Part shown: positions 35,353 to 47,254 of the stretch, piece after piece
Position numbering within the stretch: position 1 is the first letter of the stretch
How the letters are laid out: each line of letters opens with the position of its first letter
Assembly (NCBI GenBank): GCA_963971535.1
Contig: OZ020589.1
Span: 79,530,911 to 79,594,910 of the forward strand
Length of the DNA: 64,000 nt
Origin: Notolepis coatsorum
Lineage: Eukaryota > Chordata > Actinopteri > Aulopiformes > Paralepididae
Direction of reading: 5' to 3'
Made by a program: the position numbers and the translations under genes
Notes under the pieces: model-generated
What the model saw: only the letters and a program-made list of their open reading frames with translations
The model's database searches: none
What the model was told of the DNA's origin: nothing

Positions 35353-35530
35353 GTTATATTATCATACTGGCAATCGCGTCTCGCTTTGCCTACTGAGATA
35401 TATCATTATCTCCAGCACCTAGTGTGCTCTGGGAAACAAAACGAATGCACCCACTTGCACGTGAACGCGCCACTCCCATGCGTGCCTCTATATTACGCCG
35501 GAAGTGGTCACGCCTCACCCTTCCTCATTC
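35353..35530 (+). repeat. DIRS left inverted terminal repeat
   Basis: 35385-35530 matches the reverse complement of 47395-47540 at roughly nine bases in ten, e.g. CTCCAGCACCTAGTGTGCTCTGGG and CTATATTACGCCGGAAGTGG read here in part. The first ~40 bases match the first half of the internal complementary region. Confidence 0.93.
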
Positions 35531-36131
35531 GTTTCCAAACGCGGAAGCAGCTCAGATGCACTTTTGAACTGGAACTTTGTATCAGGGGATACGACAGAGT
35601 ATGTAGGGAAAAATTACGTAATGTTGGGCTTCTCCAGAAGAACGCCAGCCCCCGGATCCTTCTCGGCACGTCCACAGCACGGTGGTCCTATCCTGTGTTT
35701 TTTCCTCGCCGCTTGACAGCGGACCGATGGACTTTGCGCGACGCTTGGCGGTCAAGCCAAGTCGCGCTCAGGTAGGACCTGCGCTGGCAGGCGTTGGTAC
35801 TGGCATGTGTAATACTGCTTGTTGTCTCGTGAGACGACCGGGCGATGTATTGGCGCGGGGGTGCGGGATATTTGGATAAACGTGGTCATCATGACTCACT
35901 TTTGGATGTTTCTCCAAGTATCTTAGCGCGCGCAGCTGGTGCTAATGCTACAATGTTGGGGCGCCGTTCCCATGTACCCTGCCGGGGCTGTCTTTACTCT
36001 TCCCTCCTCTTAACCATTCATGCTGACGGTCAATCGGTGTCTAATGTTGGGGGTTTAGCGGAGGCTTATCTACCCTTTACATGGGTAGATGGGCTGATGA
36101 CAGGGCTCAGGGCAGGTGTGCATTTTGTGAA

Positions 36132-36240
36132 TCTATGAATTGAAAATGGGGACCCTGATGTAGACAGGACTATAGTTTTCTCTGGTCTGCATCCGCTTAA
36201 CAATTGTGTGTATTGGGCTAGCCCATTCTGCAATATGTTG
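36132..36240 (+). repeat. LINE 3' tail family member, split by L2 insertion
   Basis: Carries the shared tail (GAATTGAAAATGGGGACCCTGATG to CATTCTGCAATATGTT) and is cut at 36240. Its remaining end, AGTTTTCGTTCATTCATTCATT, appears at 39457-39483 beyond the minus-strand LINE. It is therefore an earlier insertion in the DIRS that later received the LINE. Confidence 0.75.
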
Positions 36241-36671
36241 ATTTGATTTGATTTTTATTTAGTACATACAATTTATACAATAGTATAAAAACAAGAGGTA
36301 CAAGGATAACATGTGAAAGTCTGTCGACTTGTTTCCAACATGGTCCCAAGAAGAATACAATAAATCACAAAGAAAGAGTTAAGAAGATAAAATAGATACA
36401 ACAAGTAGATAAAATAGACAACACAATTTTCTGAAAGAACCTCATTACAGCATGTCATGTTCCTGTTCTTCAAGAGTGGTGGCCAAGCACCCTCTGCAAC
36501 CTATTGTTGCAGATGTCGCTTCACACCCCTCTTGAAGACAGCAATAGTGGGGGAGTTTTGGATGGCCCTGGGCAGAGAGTTCCACAGCCGGCAGCCTGTA
36601 GACAGAAAGCCATTCTGTGAATAGGAACCCTTTCTAGGCTCATAAACTGAGAGCTGTCCAGACCGTAACTG

Positions 36672-37843
36672 TCATCCGTGGACCTGGCCACGCAGGACAA
36701 TACGAGAGCATAAATATCTGGGGGCAGATCCATTTAACATTTTATACATATGTCCCAGTTTCAGAAAGGAGACCCTCTGCTCCACAGGGAGCCATCCCAC
36801 CTCATTGAAGTGACATGGCTCAATATGGGTTCGAGGTGGCAGATTTAGGACCAATCGTATGGTCTTATTTTGGCTGGTTTGTTGTGTTTACTTTCCACTG
36901 TAACACCACTATACCAGTACGTACATGCATAGTCATATTGGCTGAGGATTATGCAGTTGGCAAACAATTTCATAGTTTCCAGTGATAAGAACCTCTTTTT
37001 TCTGTGCAAAAATTTCACCCTTGTGTTAACTTTTTTGATCACCTTCAGGGCCATTGTTTTCCCTGAGAGTGTTTGGTCGAGGTCTGCACCTAGGTATTTA
37101 ACACAGTCTCTAGACTCGACACTGAAGCCATTACAGCTGATCTCAAGTCGGGAACATTCCGTTAATTTATGTTTTGAGCTGAATAGAATTGACTCAGTTT
37201 TTCCAAGGTGAATCAATAATCTGTTGTCAACTAACCATTTGTGAAGGCTTTCCAGCTCCCTACTGAGACCGGCTTGTATTTCTGCTGTGTCGTCTCCAGA
37301 CACCAGAAGTGCTGAGTCGTCAGCATACAGTAGGAGTCTGCAGGATACTGCAGACACCATGTCATTAACATATAGTGAAAAGAGCAATGGAGCAAGGATG
37401 CTGCCTTGCGGCACCCCACATGTTATTTCATTATATGAAGATGCGACACCATTTATGTTCACAACCTGGGTCCTCCCAGTCAAGTACGACCTGAACCATC
37501 TCACCGACCCATCGTCCATCCCACAGGCTTTGAGCTTCTCAAGCAGGATCTGATGGTCAACAGTATCAAACGCTTTCTGCAGGTCAATCAGAACCATGCC
37601 AGTTCGTTTGCCACAGTCCATCTGGGTTCGAATATGGTCAGTGAGATCAATCAGGCAAGCATCCGTAGAATACCCAAGGTGAAAGCCAGACTGGAATTGA
37701 TAAAGGAGATCTGTCTGTTTAAGAAAATCTGATATTTGATTAAATATGACCTTCTCAAGAACTTTGGAGATGACACTGAGAATAGAAACTGGACGATAGT
37801 TTCCCTTGTTTGTCCTATCTCCTTTTTTGTATAGTGGAACCAC
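36672..37843 (-). pseudogene. L2-type LINE reverse transcriptase
   Basis: The 332-residue open frame (36845-37843) has the RT series: PLYKKGDRTNKGNYRPVSIL, SGFHLGYSTDACL, LIDLQKAFDTVDH (catalytic Asp), CGVPQGSILAPLLF and LLYADDSALL (YADD). The ...LDQTLSGKTMALKVIKKVN linker follows. The frame ends early at 36845. Its C-terminal continuation, with VGWLPVEQRVSFLKLGHMYK, is in another frame (36672-36854), so a frameshift separates them. Upstream coding (finger region and endonuclease) is likewise frameshifted and lies at 37815-38936. It resembles L2/CR1-type RTs. It is not functional. Confidence 0.88.
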
Positions 37844-38405
37844 TCTGGCACATTTTAAGTCGTCGGGTACGATACCCTGTTTCAGTGATAGGTTGATGAT
37901 ATGTTAGAGGTTCACTAATCTGGTTTGCTCCGTCTTTGATAAACCTCACTGGTAAGCCATCTATTCCAGTAGCTTTATCCTTGCCTAGGGTATTGATAGT
38001 TTTTTCTACCAGGGTCCACTGGTTGTAATTTGAAGGAATCCTGTGCAACCTTATCTGAATAATAATTAAATACATGACTACTACCAAACTGTCCAGTGTT
38101 GATGCCACTGTAGTGAAAAAATCATTGCATTTTTGGGCCACCCTTGCACTGTCAAAGCAAATTTCATTATCAATATCCAACCCAATCTTTGAAGAAGCTG
38201 AACAATTGTTTCTAATGGGAGCCCCCAGATTTTTTAGAGTTTGCCAAAGTTCTTTGGGGGAGTTTTTCCACTTCTTGGAATTTTGTTTTGTAGTATTCTG
38301 TTTTGGCCTTTTTTACCAGGCTGGTTACTCTATTTCGCATGTGTCGATACTCATCGAATAGAGCGCTATCGCCGCATTTTCTAAATGTTGCCAGAGTTTT
38401 GTCTC

Positions 38406-38936
38406 TTAACGAATTTGTTCTAAGATGTCTGAATCCATCCAGGGTTTGGAACGTTGTTTGACTCTGACAAGCCTGATGGGACATACTTTGTCTAAAACCG
38501 ATAGAAATATTTCTTTAAAAATGATCCAAGCTTCCTGAGCTTTGTCGCACTCTGTAACCTGACTCCAGTCTTCAGACTGCAATAGTTGTTGGACATTTTC
38601 CAGGTTGTACTTTTTCATTGACCTGATCCTAACCGTGATGTGTTTGCCTATCTGGCTGTGACAGATCTTTCTTGTGCAGTATGTGACAAAATGGTCACTG
38701 ATTCCTAAAGGTAGCACCCCAGATTGACATATTTTTTCTTTGTCAGATGACAAGATCAGGTCAATGATAGATCTGCTAGTCTTAGTAATTCTGGTAAAAT
38801 CATCAATCAATTGTGTAAAATCAAAAACTGAGCAAAAATTCATAAAATCTGCAAGTAGACCATTGTTTAAATCAGGGGTTCCCAAACTTTTCAGGCCAGG
38901 GCCCAGAAAATAAGGCGTCAGAGAGCCGCGGCCCAA
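38406..38936 (-). pseudogene. L2-type LINE endonuclease, C-terminal part
   Basis: The frame includes SRSIIDLILSSDKEKICQSG and GISDHFVTY, matching the later AP-endonuclease motifs (x-DLI and SDH with its catalytic Asp-His). A linker to the RT (SKPWMDSDILEQIR) follows. The first ~20 codons of the listed frame belong to the hAT MITE, which inserted at 38865-38872 in the middle of LNNGLLAD. The N-terminal endonuclease motifs are lost through 5' truncation. Confidence 0.85.
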
Positions 38937-39337
38937 TGCACATCGTCAGGTTTTTTATTTTTTTTTTTTTTGCCAGGCGACCGGTTTTTTAAGCCAAATA
39001 TCACTTCAACCCTATTAAGTTAGTTCAAGTTAGTTATTCATTTATATGTGCTATTTATGAGAGGGCTAACTTGTTGCAAAATAATAATGATAATAATAAT
39101 AGCCTCATTAAAATACTATTGTTGCTTCGGTTGTTTTCAGCGTTTTATGTGCATAATCTGTTATTTAGTTTGAAATGTTCGTTGAAATAAGTAGATTTTA
39201 CGTTTTTGTTTATTTATTAAGTTAATATAAAACCATATAGTCCATATATAATAGAATTTTAGAATACAACTAGAAACACTGTTCTGGCCTGCTTCTAAGT
39301 TCAGTGGCCTGACAAAAAAAAATAATAAAAAAAAAAT

Positions 39338-39371
<34 letters not shown>

Positions 39372-39441
39372 CATCTCGCGGCCCACCCGTGGCTGTTCGC
39401 GGCCCACCTTTGGGTCGCGACCCCGACTTTGGGAACCACTG
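38873..39441. mobile_element. Non-autonomous hAT element, 569 bp
   Basis: Perfect 8 bp target duplication GTTTAAAT (38865-38872 and 39442-39449). The inverted ends are CAGGGGTTCCCAAACTTTT and, from the right, CAGTGGTTCCCAAAGTCGGG. The interior has AT-rich and poly-T sequence and no ORF. It is inserted in the LINE endonuclease codons. Confidence 0.95.
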
Positions 39442-39483
39442 GTTTAAATGACTAGTTAATAGAGTTTTCGTTCATTCATTCAT

Positions 39484-40373
39484 TTATCCTGTCACGGGTG
39501 CACACCGCAGGGGAGGTTGTTGCATGGCTACTAGTGGAGCAGTGCTTCACTAGTAATATACTTTGGTCAGCAGCCGCCACTGGTGTTCCGTGCTTAGTGG
39601 AGCAGGTGGCATCGGCCCTTTGCCCTGATATGGTGGAACGGTATCCCGCCGCGGTACAGAATTGAGCAGCAACTAACAACATTGCTCAATTGGCTGCTTT
39701 TCTGTAAAAAATTGTGTCGGGTGGTGGGGCCTTAGGGCCAGCCGACATCAAAACCATCGCGCAAGGTTTTGAGGTTATTCAGTTTTTTGACCCAGCCGCA
39801 AGCTATAACCGCAGGGAGGGCTAGGATGCTGTCAACGGTTGTTCACAGGCATCTTGGTTGGAACAATCTCCCCTTGAGGAGGGGAGGGGTCTCCTCCTCA
39901 GGGCTCCCCTCTCCGCAGGTGGACCTTGGTCTGTCCACAGAGGCACGGGCGGTATTTGACCTGGGCTCCACGCCGCCCGACACCGCCCAGCCAGAGGTGA
40001 GAGCACGGCCTCGCCAACGGCTGCGGTGAGGCCCCCGGCCAGCGGCCATGTTTCCCCCGCCTGAGATACCCTGGACACAAAGAAAACAGGTGATCACAAG
40101 GCCGACAGCCTCGGCGGCCCGAGGGATCGGCTATATTAGATGGGCACGCCCTAAAAACCTGTTGCCATCTAGCTGTGTCTAGCACGCTCTCCGGTTACTC
40201 CCCCCCGCTACGCTACGGGATTCAGGGCTCTGATTTGTCCCCTTTGGCTGCGGGCCGCGTTCTTCCAGTGAAGCGCAAGCAGCCCCACATTTCGCTTCTC
40301 ATGGAGACAGGGGCTGACACCCAGTTGCTAGCTAGGCCTGGGTCTGTCTATGAGAATGCTGTGCTGTCAAGCG
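39484..40373 (+). pseudogene. DIRS 5' (gag-like) region, degraded
   Basis: GC-rich sequence between guests, belonging to the DIRS by position. By DIRS gene order it should carry the gag-like ORF. Open frames are short (e.g. 39769-40029) and broken, and no domain is recognisable. The matching stretch continues at 43110-44280 after the 2.7 kb hAT. Assignment rests on position rather than sequence motifs. Confidence 0.5.
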
Positions 40374-41589
40374 CAGTGGCGGCTCGCCACTGGTGGCGCT
40401 AGGGCGCCGACCCACCTGTTAAATGAGAGAAGAAGAAAAAAAAACTTTTTTGTTTTTAGTTTTATAGCCCTATAAATAATATAAACATGTTTAAAATGAA
40501 TAATATTTACTCATTTTAAGTATGTTTGTATTTCCAATGCACAATATAACGTTATTATCTAAATTAAAAAAACAGCGTTTTCATGGGCAGGAAGTGACGT
40601 TTTTTTTAATTTTTTCGTATTTCTCGCCCGGGCAAGAAGCGATACCGCTCTGCGTGCGCGTCACAGTTTGATCGCTGTCTCCGTCACAGCCAATCAGTGC
40701 ATACGGCGTTGTGCGTTGAAATATGACTATTATGTTGGAATCCGAGCGCGATTTGAAGCGGTCTAGCCAGCAGCGTGTGAACTTCCGTGAAGAATTTCCA
40801 TAGCCGCATTTCGCGGAGACGCTCTCTGATTGGCCGACGCGATGCCAGTTTTTTTCCATTGCCGCATTTCTCGGGTTGGTTAGAGAGAGAATGCAACTCA
40901 GCCGACTCGTCAACAACAACAGCAACTGTTACTACACTGAGCTTAGGCACTCTTTCAAAGTTGGTTAAGGTTAGAGTTTGTCTTAGAGCATGGCGATAGA
41001 ACGCCAGGTAGTTTGCAGGCTGTTCGAGGCGGACATGGACAAAGGCACTCAGTACTTGTTGGCTAGTAACAAGCTATATTATGGAGGCAGTGTGGACATG
41101 CATGGACAATGGATGGACATCAACACAGGCTGGATGGACAATGCCATGGAGTGGATATACTTTATCAACAAGCCAACAACAAGGTAGATTAGCGATCTTA
41201 ACTCTAGTTTAATACATGATACGTTGTCTACTGATGCCGCATAATATCAACAGCTGATTCGTTGTAACGTTACAGCTTTCAGCTAACGTTAGCTACTGCT
41301 AGCTGTTAGCTCCGTTAGCTTAGCTGGCCACTTAGTGCATGGAACGGAGTAACGTTAACGTTTAAACGTTATGTCGAGGTCATACAATACTACAGTCGAC
41401 ATAAGGTTAACGTTACCCCGTTTCCATGAAGTGTTTAAATAGCAGCAATCTTGTTGAAAATGTAACTACTAAAATGCTCTCTGATGCTGCTGATGCATAA
41501 TGAATGAATGGTGAGTTGTTTAAAATGACAACATACATGTGTTAATTATTTGATTTGATTGATCCGAGAGACAGAGAGATCGTCTATGT

Positions 41590-41760
41590 TTGAATGAATG
41601 AATGAATGAGAACTTTATTAACAGATTGCAGAATGGGTACAATACAGTACGGCTCAATACACACAATTGTTAAGGGGATGCAGACCAGAGAAAGACGTTT
41701 GTCTTGTTTACATCAGGGTCCCAGATTTTCGATTCATATCGATAGTTTAATAGCTAGCCT
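41590..41760 (-). repeat. LINE 3' tail family member, minus strand
   Basis: (GAAT)n at 41592-41609 followed by the complement of the shared tail (AACAGATTGCAGAATGGGTACAATACAGTACGG... in part, to the CATCAGGGTCCC segment). It is inserted in the 2.7 kb hAT. Confidence 0.85.
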
Positions 41761-41988
41761 TGGCTCGTTTAACAATATGCAAAATATGTGTACAGCCCTG
41801 TACTCATACTGAAGTTATTCTTGGTATATAATAGGTCTGATTGTGTAACGAATCGATTCCACGTCGCGCTGTGTGTGAGAAAGAGAAGGAGAGAGGGAGA
41901 GATCTGCCTGTGTTTGTAGACGGGCGAGTTTTGTTTCTAACTTTTCTATTTATATATTGTGTTTCAAGTTGTGAATTAGAGTCTAGAC

Positions 41989-42907
41989 CAGGGGTGGGCA
42001 ATTATTTTTCCCGGGGGGCCGAATGAGCAACTGAAAATATGTTGGGGGGCCGGGCCAAAATTCCAAACTCAATTATGCATAATATACATTTTATTTCTAT
42101 ATAAAAAGCAGTAAATTGCATTGTTTTGACCCCTGGTAAGAGTGTATGTTATTATTTGGCAATTAAAAGGTGAGGTTAGCTTTCAAAAATATCATTTATT
42201 CAAATAGAATTTATTTCCAAAATGATAAACAAAATGTGAAACATTAATAACAAAGGGCATTTTGAGTTTCATATACTATTGAAACAAGGATTTTCTTAGC
42301 TTTCTAAAGACATCACATCATCTTATAGCAAAAATAAACAAGACATGTCACTGAACTGTGTAAAGAAAAGTGTCCCAGTTTTGTAGCCTTTTTTACTTTA
42401 CATGCCTATATTAAACATTTAAGAAAAAAAAATATCAAGTGTCCCATTTCACTTGTTATATTTCCACATTTTAGTGTTCTTCAGTTCTTTTTTGTTTCAT
42501 TCAGTGTGAGAAATCCAGTCTCTGTTGAGCTTTAACAAGTCCATCAAAGTCAGGTTGCATGTCTGAGGTGGAGATGCGAAGCACAGCTGCCAGATGTTCA
42601 TCAGTGAGAGAGGATCTGTACCTGGACTTGGTAAACGTCATGACTGAGAATGTCTGTTCACATATGTAGGTGGATCCAAAGAGAACCAACATCTTCTGAG
42701 CATGTCTCCTAAGCGTATATTGTGCGTGTGAACGTTGACATGAAAAGAAAAAAGTTAAAAAAAAAAAAGAAAAAAAAAATATTAAATTTTTTATTTTTTT
42801 TTTATTTTTTTTTTTATTTTTTTTATTATCATGTAATCTTTCGCGGGCCGGTCAGAATCATCCCGCGGGCCGGATGCGGCCCGCGGGCCGTACAATGCCC
42901 AGGTCTG
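41989..42907. mobile_element. hAT element with transposase remnant, 919 bp
   Basis: Perfect 8 bp target duplication GTCTAGAC (41981-41988 and 42908-42915). The inverted ends are CAGGGGTGGGCAAT and CAGACCTGGGCATT from the right. It carries the C-terminal piece of a hAT transposase on the minus strand, so it is an internally deleted derivative of a once-autonomous element. It is nested inside another hAT. Confidence 0.95.
42501..42692 (-). pseudogene. hAT transposase, C-terminal dimerisation domain fragment
   Basis: The 63-residue frame reads STYICEQTFSVMTFTKSRYR, then SSLTDEHLAAVLRISTSDMQ and PDFDGLVKAQQRLDFSH. This matches the hAT dimerisation segment (Y-CEQ-FS-M---KS--RS-LTDEHL-A-LRI) common in ZBED/Charlie-like transposases. 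The DDE core and BED finger are gone. It lies within the 919 bp element whose ends and duplication confirm hAT. Confidence 0.85.
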
Positions 42908-43380
42908 GTCTAGACTATACTTTATTTGACTGGTTGTGTGTTGTTGTAGTAACAGCTGAGCGACTCGTTCATAAGAGCCGATTCATTGCCGTGAGCGTGA
43001 GTCGAATCGCTCACGTCTTGCCATGAGTGTTGCGTGGTACTGTACTGTACAAAATATTTGGTATAGCGCCCCTAGTGGCGAATACCCACCGGCCGCCACT
43101 GGTCAAGCGGCTCCCACACCACACGTCCTGCGTCTGTGTTTGGTGAGCCTGGTGTTGTATCTGTCGACGGAGCAGGGTTCCCTGTATCTAAGAAAATTTG
43201 TCAGAGAGGGAACTCTAGGCCCAGAAGGTTGCAGCGTGGGTTCCCCCCAGCCCCGCCCTCGCCAGGCCGGGTATTACGTTAGTGCCTCCCCCGTCTAAAC
43301 TTCCGATCCTGCGGTGGTCAGTCAGGCACGTGTAATTTGGGTGGTAGTAATATCACTACAGGGCTACGGTGTGTAGAGAC

Positions 43381-43892
43381 TAGGGGTTGGGGAAAAAATC
43401 GATACATAGTAGTATTGCGATACTTTGCGTGGCGATACTGTATCGATACAGGGACGCCAAGTATCGATATTTAATTATTCATAATTATTTATATTTTTTT
43501 TGTATAAGGAAGTTGCATTGTTCATTTCAATACCTGTAATAGTACAGTAGTCCACACACACACATGTGCATTGAGTTAAGTTGGAATATGACTGTAATAC
43601 AAACAGTTCAGTTTGTCAGGTACATGCAACACAGATTACAGTGTTTACATCTGTCTGCTTGAGAAAATACCATGTTCTGCAATAAAAATTATTGAAGTGA
43701 GATGAACAGACTGAACTTTATTTTATTAGATAAAACATGTTGACAAAGTTTTACTTTGCAGTTGAAAAAAGGTAATACATTAAATTTGATCCAAAAAAAA
43801 AGAAAGAAAAAATCGCAATACTCAGCATATCACGATATATTTTGTATCGCAATAGTATCGTATCGTGAGGTCTCTGGCGATTCCCACCCCTA
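43381..43892. mobile_element. Non-autonomous hAT element, 512 bp
   Basis: Perfect 8 bp target duplication GTAGAGAC (43373-43380 and 43893-43900). The ends are TAGGGGTTGGGGAAAA and TAGGGGTGGGAATCGC from the right. The interior is rich in ATCGATAC/GTATCGATA motifs. No ORF. Inserted in the DIRS body. Confidence 0.95.
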
Positions 43893-44559
43893 GTAGAGAC
43901 CCACCCTGTCGGGCAGTGTGGGACCACACACCAAGCATGTCCATCTGCAGAGCAGGCTGTCCTCAGCAAGCTAAGCCGGGAAGATGCTCAGCGGGGGAGC
44001 CTATGTCACCAGGGGTGATGGCCGCTCCCCCCGTATCAGACTGCCCCTTCTGTCGGGGTCCCCCCCTTGGGTGCGATTGCCTCGTTGGTAGAGTCAGGGT
44101 GTGATATCCCGGCTCCGCGGGACATCCTGCTCGCGCTGTTGGTGAGACCAGGGTTGACGACGCACAGCGGGAGGGACCGGGCCACCTATCTAAGATTCCT
44201 AGCGGACCAGCAGCAGTTGGCGGCGGGGGCGCTTTGGAATTTTTACCACGTATGGCTACAGTAGTAGCCATATGTCGGTGTGGATGGAGAGAACGCTGAG
44301 GGCGGTGCTTGTGTTACAGTTTACACACCCCCGCCCTCCGTTTTTGGGTTTGGTACAGACTCTATTATCATAGTCCGCGGCAGTGACAGCCCTGACCGAG
44401 GAGATTCGCTCTCTGGCGGCGTAGCAGGCCGCCATCGTGGTCCCATGGGAGGACGCAATGAGCTGCGTTTCCTCCCGATATTCTCTGGTGCCCGAGAAAT
44501 CGGGGGGGGGGGGGGGGTGTCAGACATACTGGACCTGTCCCATCACCCACCTGTTAAGC

Positions 44560-46983
44560 GCTGTCAGGTGGGGGACTGGTTCACCTCCATAGACCTGAAG
44601 GATGCGTATTCGCATCCCGCTCTTCCCTCCTAGGACATACCTACGCTTCCTTTTTCAGGGCTTAGCATACGAGGCTCTGGCTCCTCGCATCTTCACCAGG
44701 TGCGTGGAGACCGCGCTGGGGCCTCTGCGTCGTCAGGGGATACGAATTGTATTCTACCCTGGACGACGTTCTGGTCCTCAGAGAAGATCGCCATGTCTCA
44801 TACCATTCCTCACCAGCCTGGGTTTTGCTGTAGACTGGAAGTAGAGTACTCCTCTTCCCAGTCAACGGGTGGAGTACTTGGGCTTATTCTAAGCTCAAGG
44901 TCTATATCGGCATCCCTCTCAGAGCAGCGGCGAGAAGATATTCTCGGCGCGCTCAGGAGGTTCCGTCCTGGCAGGACGGTTACGGCGCTGACCGTGATAC
45001 GCCTGCGCGGTATTATGGCATCTGCTCAAGCTGTGGTCCCTCTTGGCCTCCTCTTCATGAGGAGGATACAGAGGTAGGTTTTTCGGTGTGAAAATAGACC
45101 CTGTGAGAGTCAAGTGGAAGCTGCTGAAGGTTCCCATGTCAGTACTGGGGGACCTCGCCCTTACCAGCGGGGTCCCCATGGGCAGCAGGCTGTCACACGT
45201 CACGGTCTTCACCGACGCCTCCCTCATGGGATGGGGGGATGTGTCGGGCCAACGCAGTAGGGGGCAGCTGGCAGGACCATGCTTCCCGGTCTGCACTACA
45301 TTTCAATGTGTTGGGATTGAAGGCAGTCCTTCTGGTCCTCAAACGGCTCGGCCACCTTGTGGTGGTGGGCAAGCATGTTTTGATCAGGACGGACAACACG
45401 ACGTCAGCGTCATATATCAACTGACAGGGAGGAGTACGCTCCCCCCGTCTGCATTGGGCGGCGGTCGAGCTCTGGCTATGGGCATCTCTCAATCTGCGCA
45501 GCCTGAGGGCTCTCCACATCCCCGGCAGGGAGAATGTGGGTGCAGATGTGATGTTGCGGGGCGGTCCTCACCCCGACGAGTGGGGACTACGTCCAGACGT
45601 AGTCAGACAGGTCTGGGACCGATTCAGGGAGGCCATGGTGGACCTGTTTGCGAGCAGACAGTCCCACCAGTGCCCCTTGTGGTTCTCGGTCAGTCGGAAG
45701 GACAACCCCTCTTTGGGGGTGGATGCCTTCTCGATGTATCCGTGGCCGCCCGGGATTCTGTATGCGTTCCCCCCCATACACCTGGTAGCTCAGCTGTTGG
45801 AGCGGGTACGTCGGGAGCGCAGGACTTTGATCCTGATCGCGCCGGACCGGGGCACGGCTGTGTGGTTCCCGGTCCTGATTCAGCTCTTGGTGGCCCCGCC
45901 GTGGTCACCGCGGGCCCTCTCTCAGGCACACAGGACGCTGTTTCTGCATCCTGTTCTGGGGCAGCCATTGATGGTTTGGCGGCTGAAAGGGTGAATCTGG
46001 AGGGGATGTGTCTTACCCCTACTGTGGTTAACACCATCCGGAACGCGCGCGCTCCGTCCACTACCGCGGTTTACGCTGGGAAGTGGCGTATGTCTCAGGA
46101 GTGGTGTGAGGTTGGGGGCCTGGACCCAGTGTCTTGCCCCCTGGACTCGGTTCTTTCCTTCCTCCAGTCTATCCTGGATAGGCTGTCGGCCTCGACGGTA
46201 AGGGTATACACCGCGGCTATATCCTCTTGTCACATGGGCTTTGAGGGCGGTACGCTGTTCAGCCACCCTCTCGTGAAACGTTTCCTGCTTGGCGCTCGGT
46301 GTCTCAAGCCTGTGGAATGTTCTCTGTCTCCGAGTTGGGACCTCCAACTGGTCCTGGGCCGGTTGTCGGAGGCCCCGTTTGAGCCTCTTGAGCAGGCGCC
46401 ATTGGATCGGCTGTCTTTTAAGACCGCGTTCCTTATGGCCATCACCTCCGCTAAGCGCGTGGGTGAGCTGTGTGCTCTCTCGGTGCGGCCTGAGTGCCTG
46501 TCTATTCGGGCCGATAGCGGTGCGACTCTGAGGCCTAATCCGGTCTTCGTGCCAAAGAGCTCTTTTCGCTCCAGGGATATTGTGGTTCAGGCGTTTCATC
46601 CTCCTCCTCACGCTAGTGGGTTGGGGTCGAGCCTTCACCTGTCGTGTCCTGTCCATGCGCTGAGGGTTTACCTTAGTCGCACGCAGGATCTTAGGGCTTC
46701 CAATCAACTGTTTGTTTGTTACAGTGGCCCTCGCGCGGGTGAGGCGCTGTCCAAGCAGCGCCTGTCACATTGGTTGTGCGAGGGCATTGCCCTTTGCTAC
46801 ACGTTGGCTGGACAGGTTCCCCCCGGGGGCATCAGGGCACACTCCACTCATGGTGTGGCGGCCTCTGCTGCCCTGTTGGGGGGGGCCTCGGTGGAGGACA
46901 TCTGTGCTGCGGCCTCCTGGTCCTCCCTGAGTCCTTTCGTTAGGTTTTACCTCATGGACATGACTGGGGGTTCTGTCTCCTGA
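44560..46983 (+). pseudogene. DIRS pol: RT, RNase H, tyrosine recombinase (frameshifted)
   Basis: RT begins near 44570 (WFTSIDLKDAYSH). The LDD active site is at 44759-44767, in a different frame. RNase H starts near 45205 (VFTDASLMGWGD) and continues in another frame (LIRTDNTTSASYI, 45370-45424). A DLFASRQ...DAFSMYPWPPGILYAFPP segment, usual in DIRS, follows to about 45990. The recombinase frame runs to 46983: KRVGEL (first Arg, about residue 456 of the long frame), RAHSTHGVAA (about 583-592) and FYL (Tyr about 620). Known DIRS recombinases have His-x-x-Arg; here the second Arg is His, a likely CpG-type change. At least three frameshifts are present. Several poly-G/C runs (e.g. 44503-44516) may add errors. 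Confidence 0.9.
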
Positions 46984-47254
46984 GGTCCGGGACCTCTCCT
47001 GCATCCCGCCATCAGGTGGGCTAGCAGGAGTGTGTGGGTGTGGACCGCGGGGTGCTGTGTCACACGTGGTCCCACTTGCGCTGTGCGTTCGGGGGTGCCT
47101 GGTTCCCCTTTTTCGCACTTTGGTTGAAGTTTACTGCCTCCCCCCCTTCGTTAGGACGGGCGGGTGGACGGGACTCCCCTCCTCCCTGGCTGGGGCTTAC
47201 GGGCCCTCAGGGGGTGCATTTGACGTGGCCACGTGTCCGCTCTGCCCTTTATCT

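Larger units (their letters stand above)
36241..39455 (-). mobile_element. L2-type LINE, 5'-truncated
   Basis: Minus strand. It ends in an (AAATC)n tail at 36241-36257 and begins within the endonuclease near 39455. It carries endonuclease remnants, RT and a C-terminal block, and contains a hAT MITE (38873-39441). It is inserted in an older LINE tail within the DIRS element. Confidence 0.88.
40374..43101. mobile_element. hAT element, 2.7 kb, with a second hAT inside
   Basis: Perfect 8 bp target duplication GTCAAGCG (40366-40373 and 43102-43109). The inverted ends are CAGTGGCGGCTCGCC and, from the right, CAGTGGCGGCCGG. Length would suit a partly deleted autonomous hAT, but I see no transposase of its own. 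One candidate short frame (40990-41187) is unrecognised. It contains a LINE tail (41590-41760) and another hAT (41989-42907). Confidence 0.92.

Noticed and set aside
35386..35775. A 129-residue plus-strand frame at the left end of the DIRS element as a host gene
   Set aside because: Its first half is the DIRS inverted terminal repeat, which is non-coding in the other copy at 47395-47540.
45922..46707. A 261-residue Arg-rich minus-strand frame opposite the DIRS recombinase
   Set aside because: Shadow frame; the plus strand carries the recombinase motifs and no domain is seen here.
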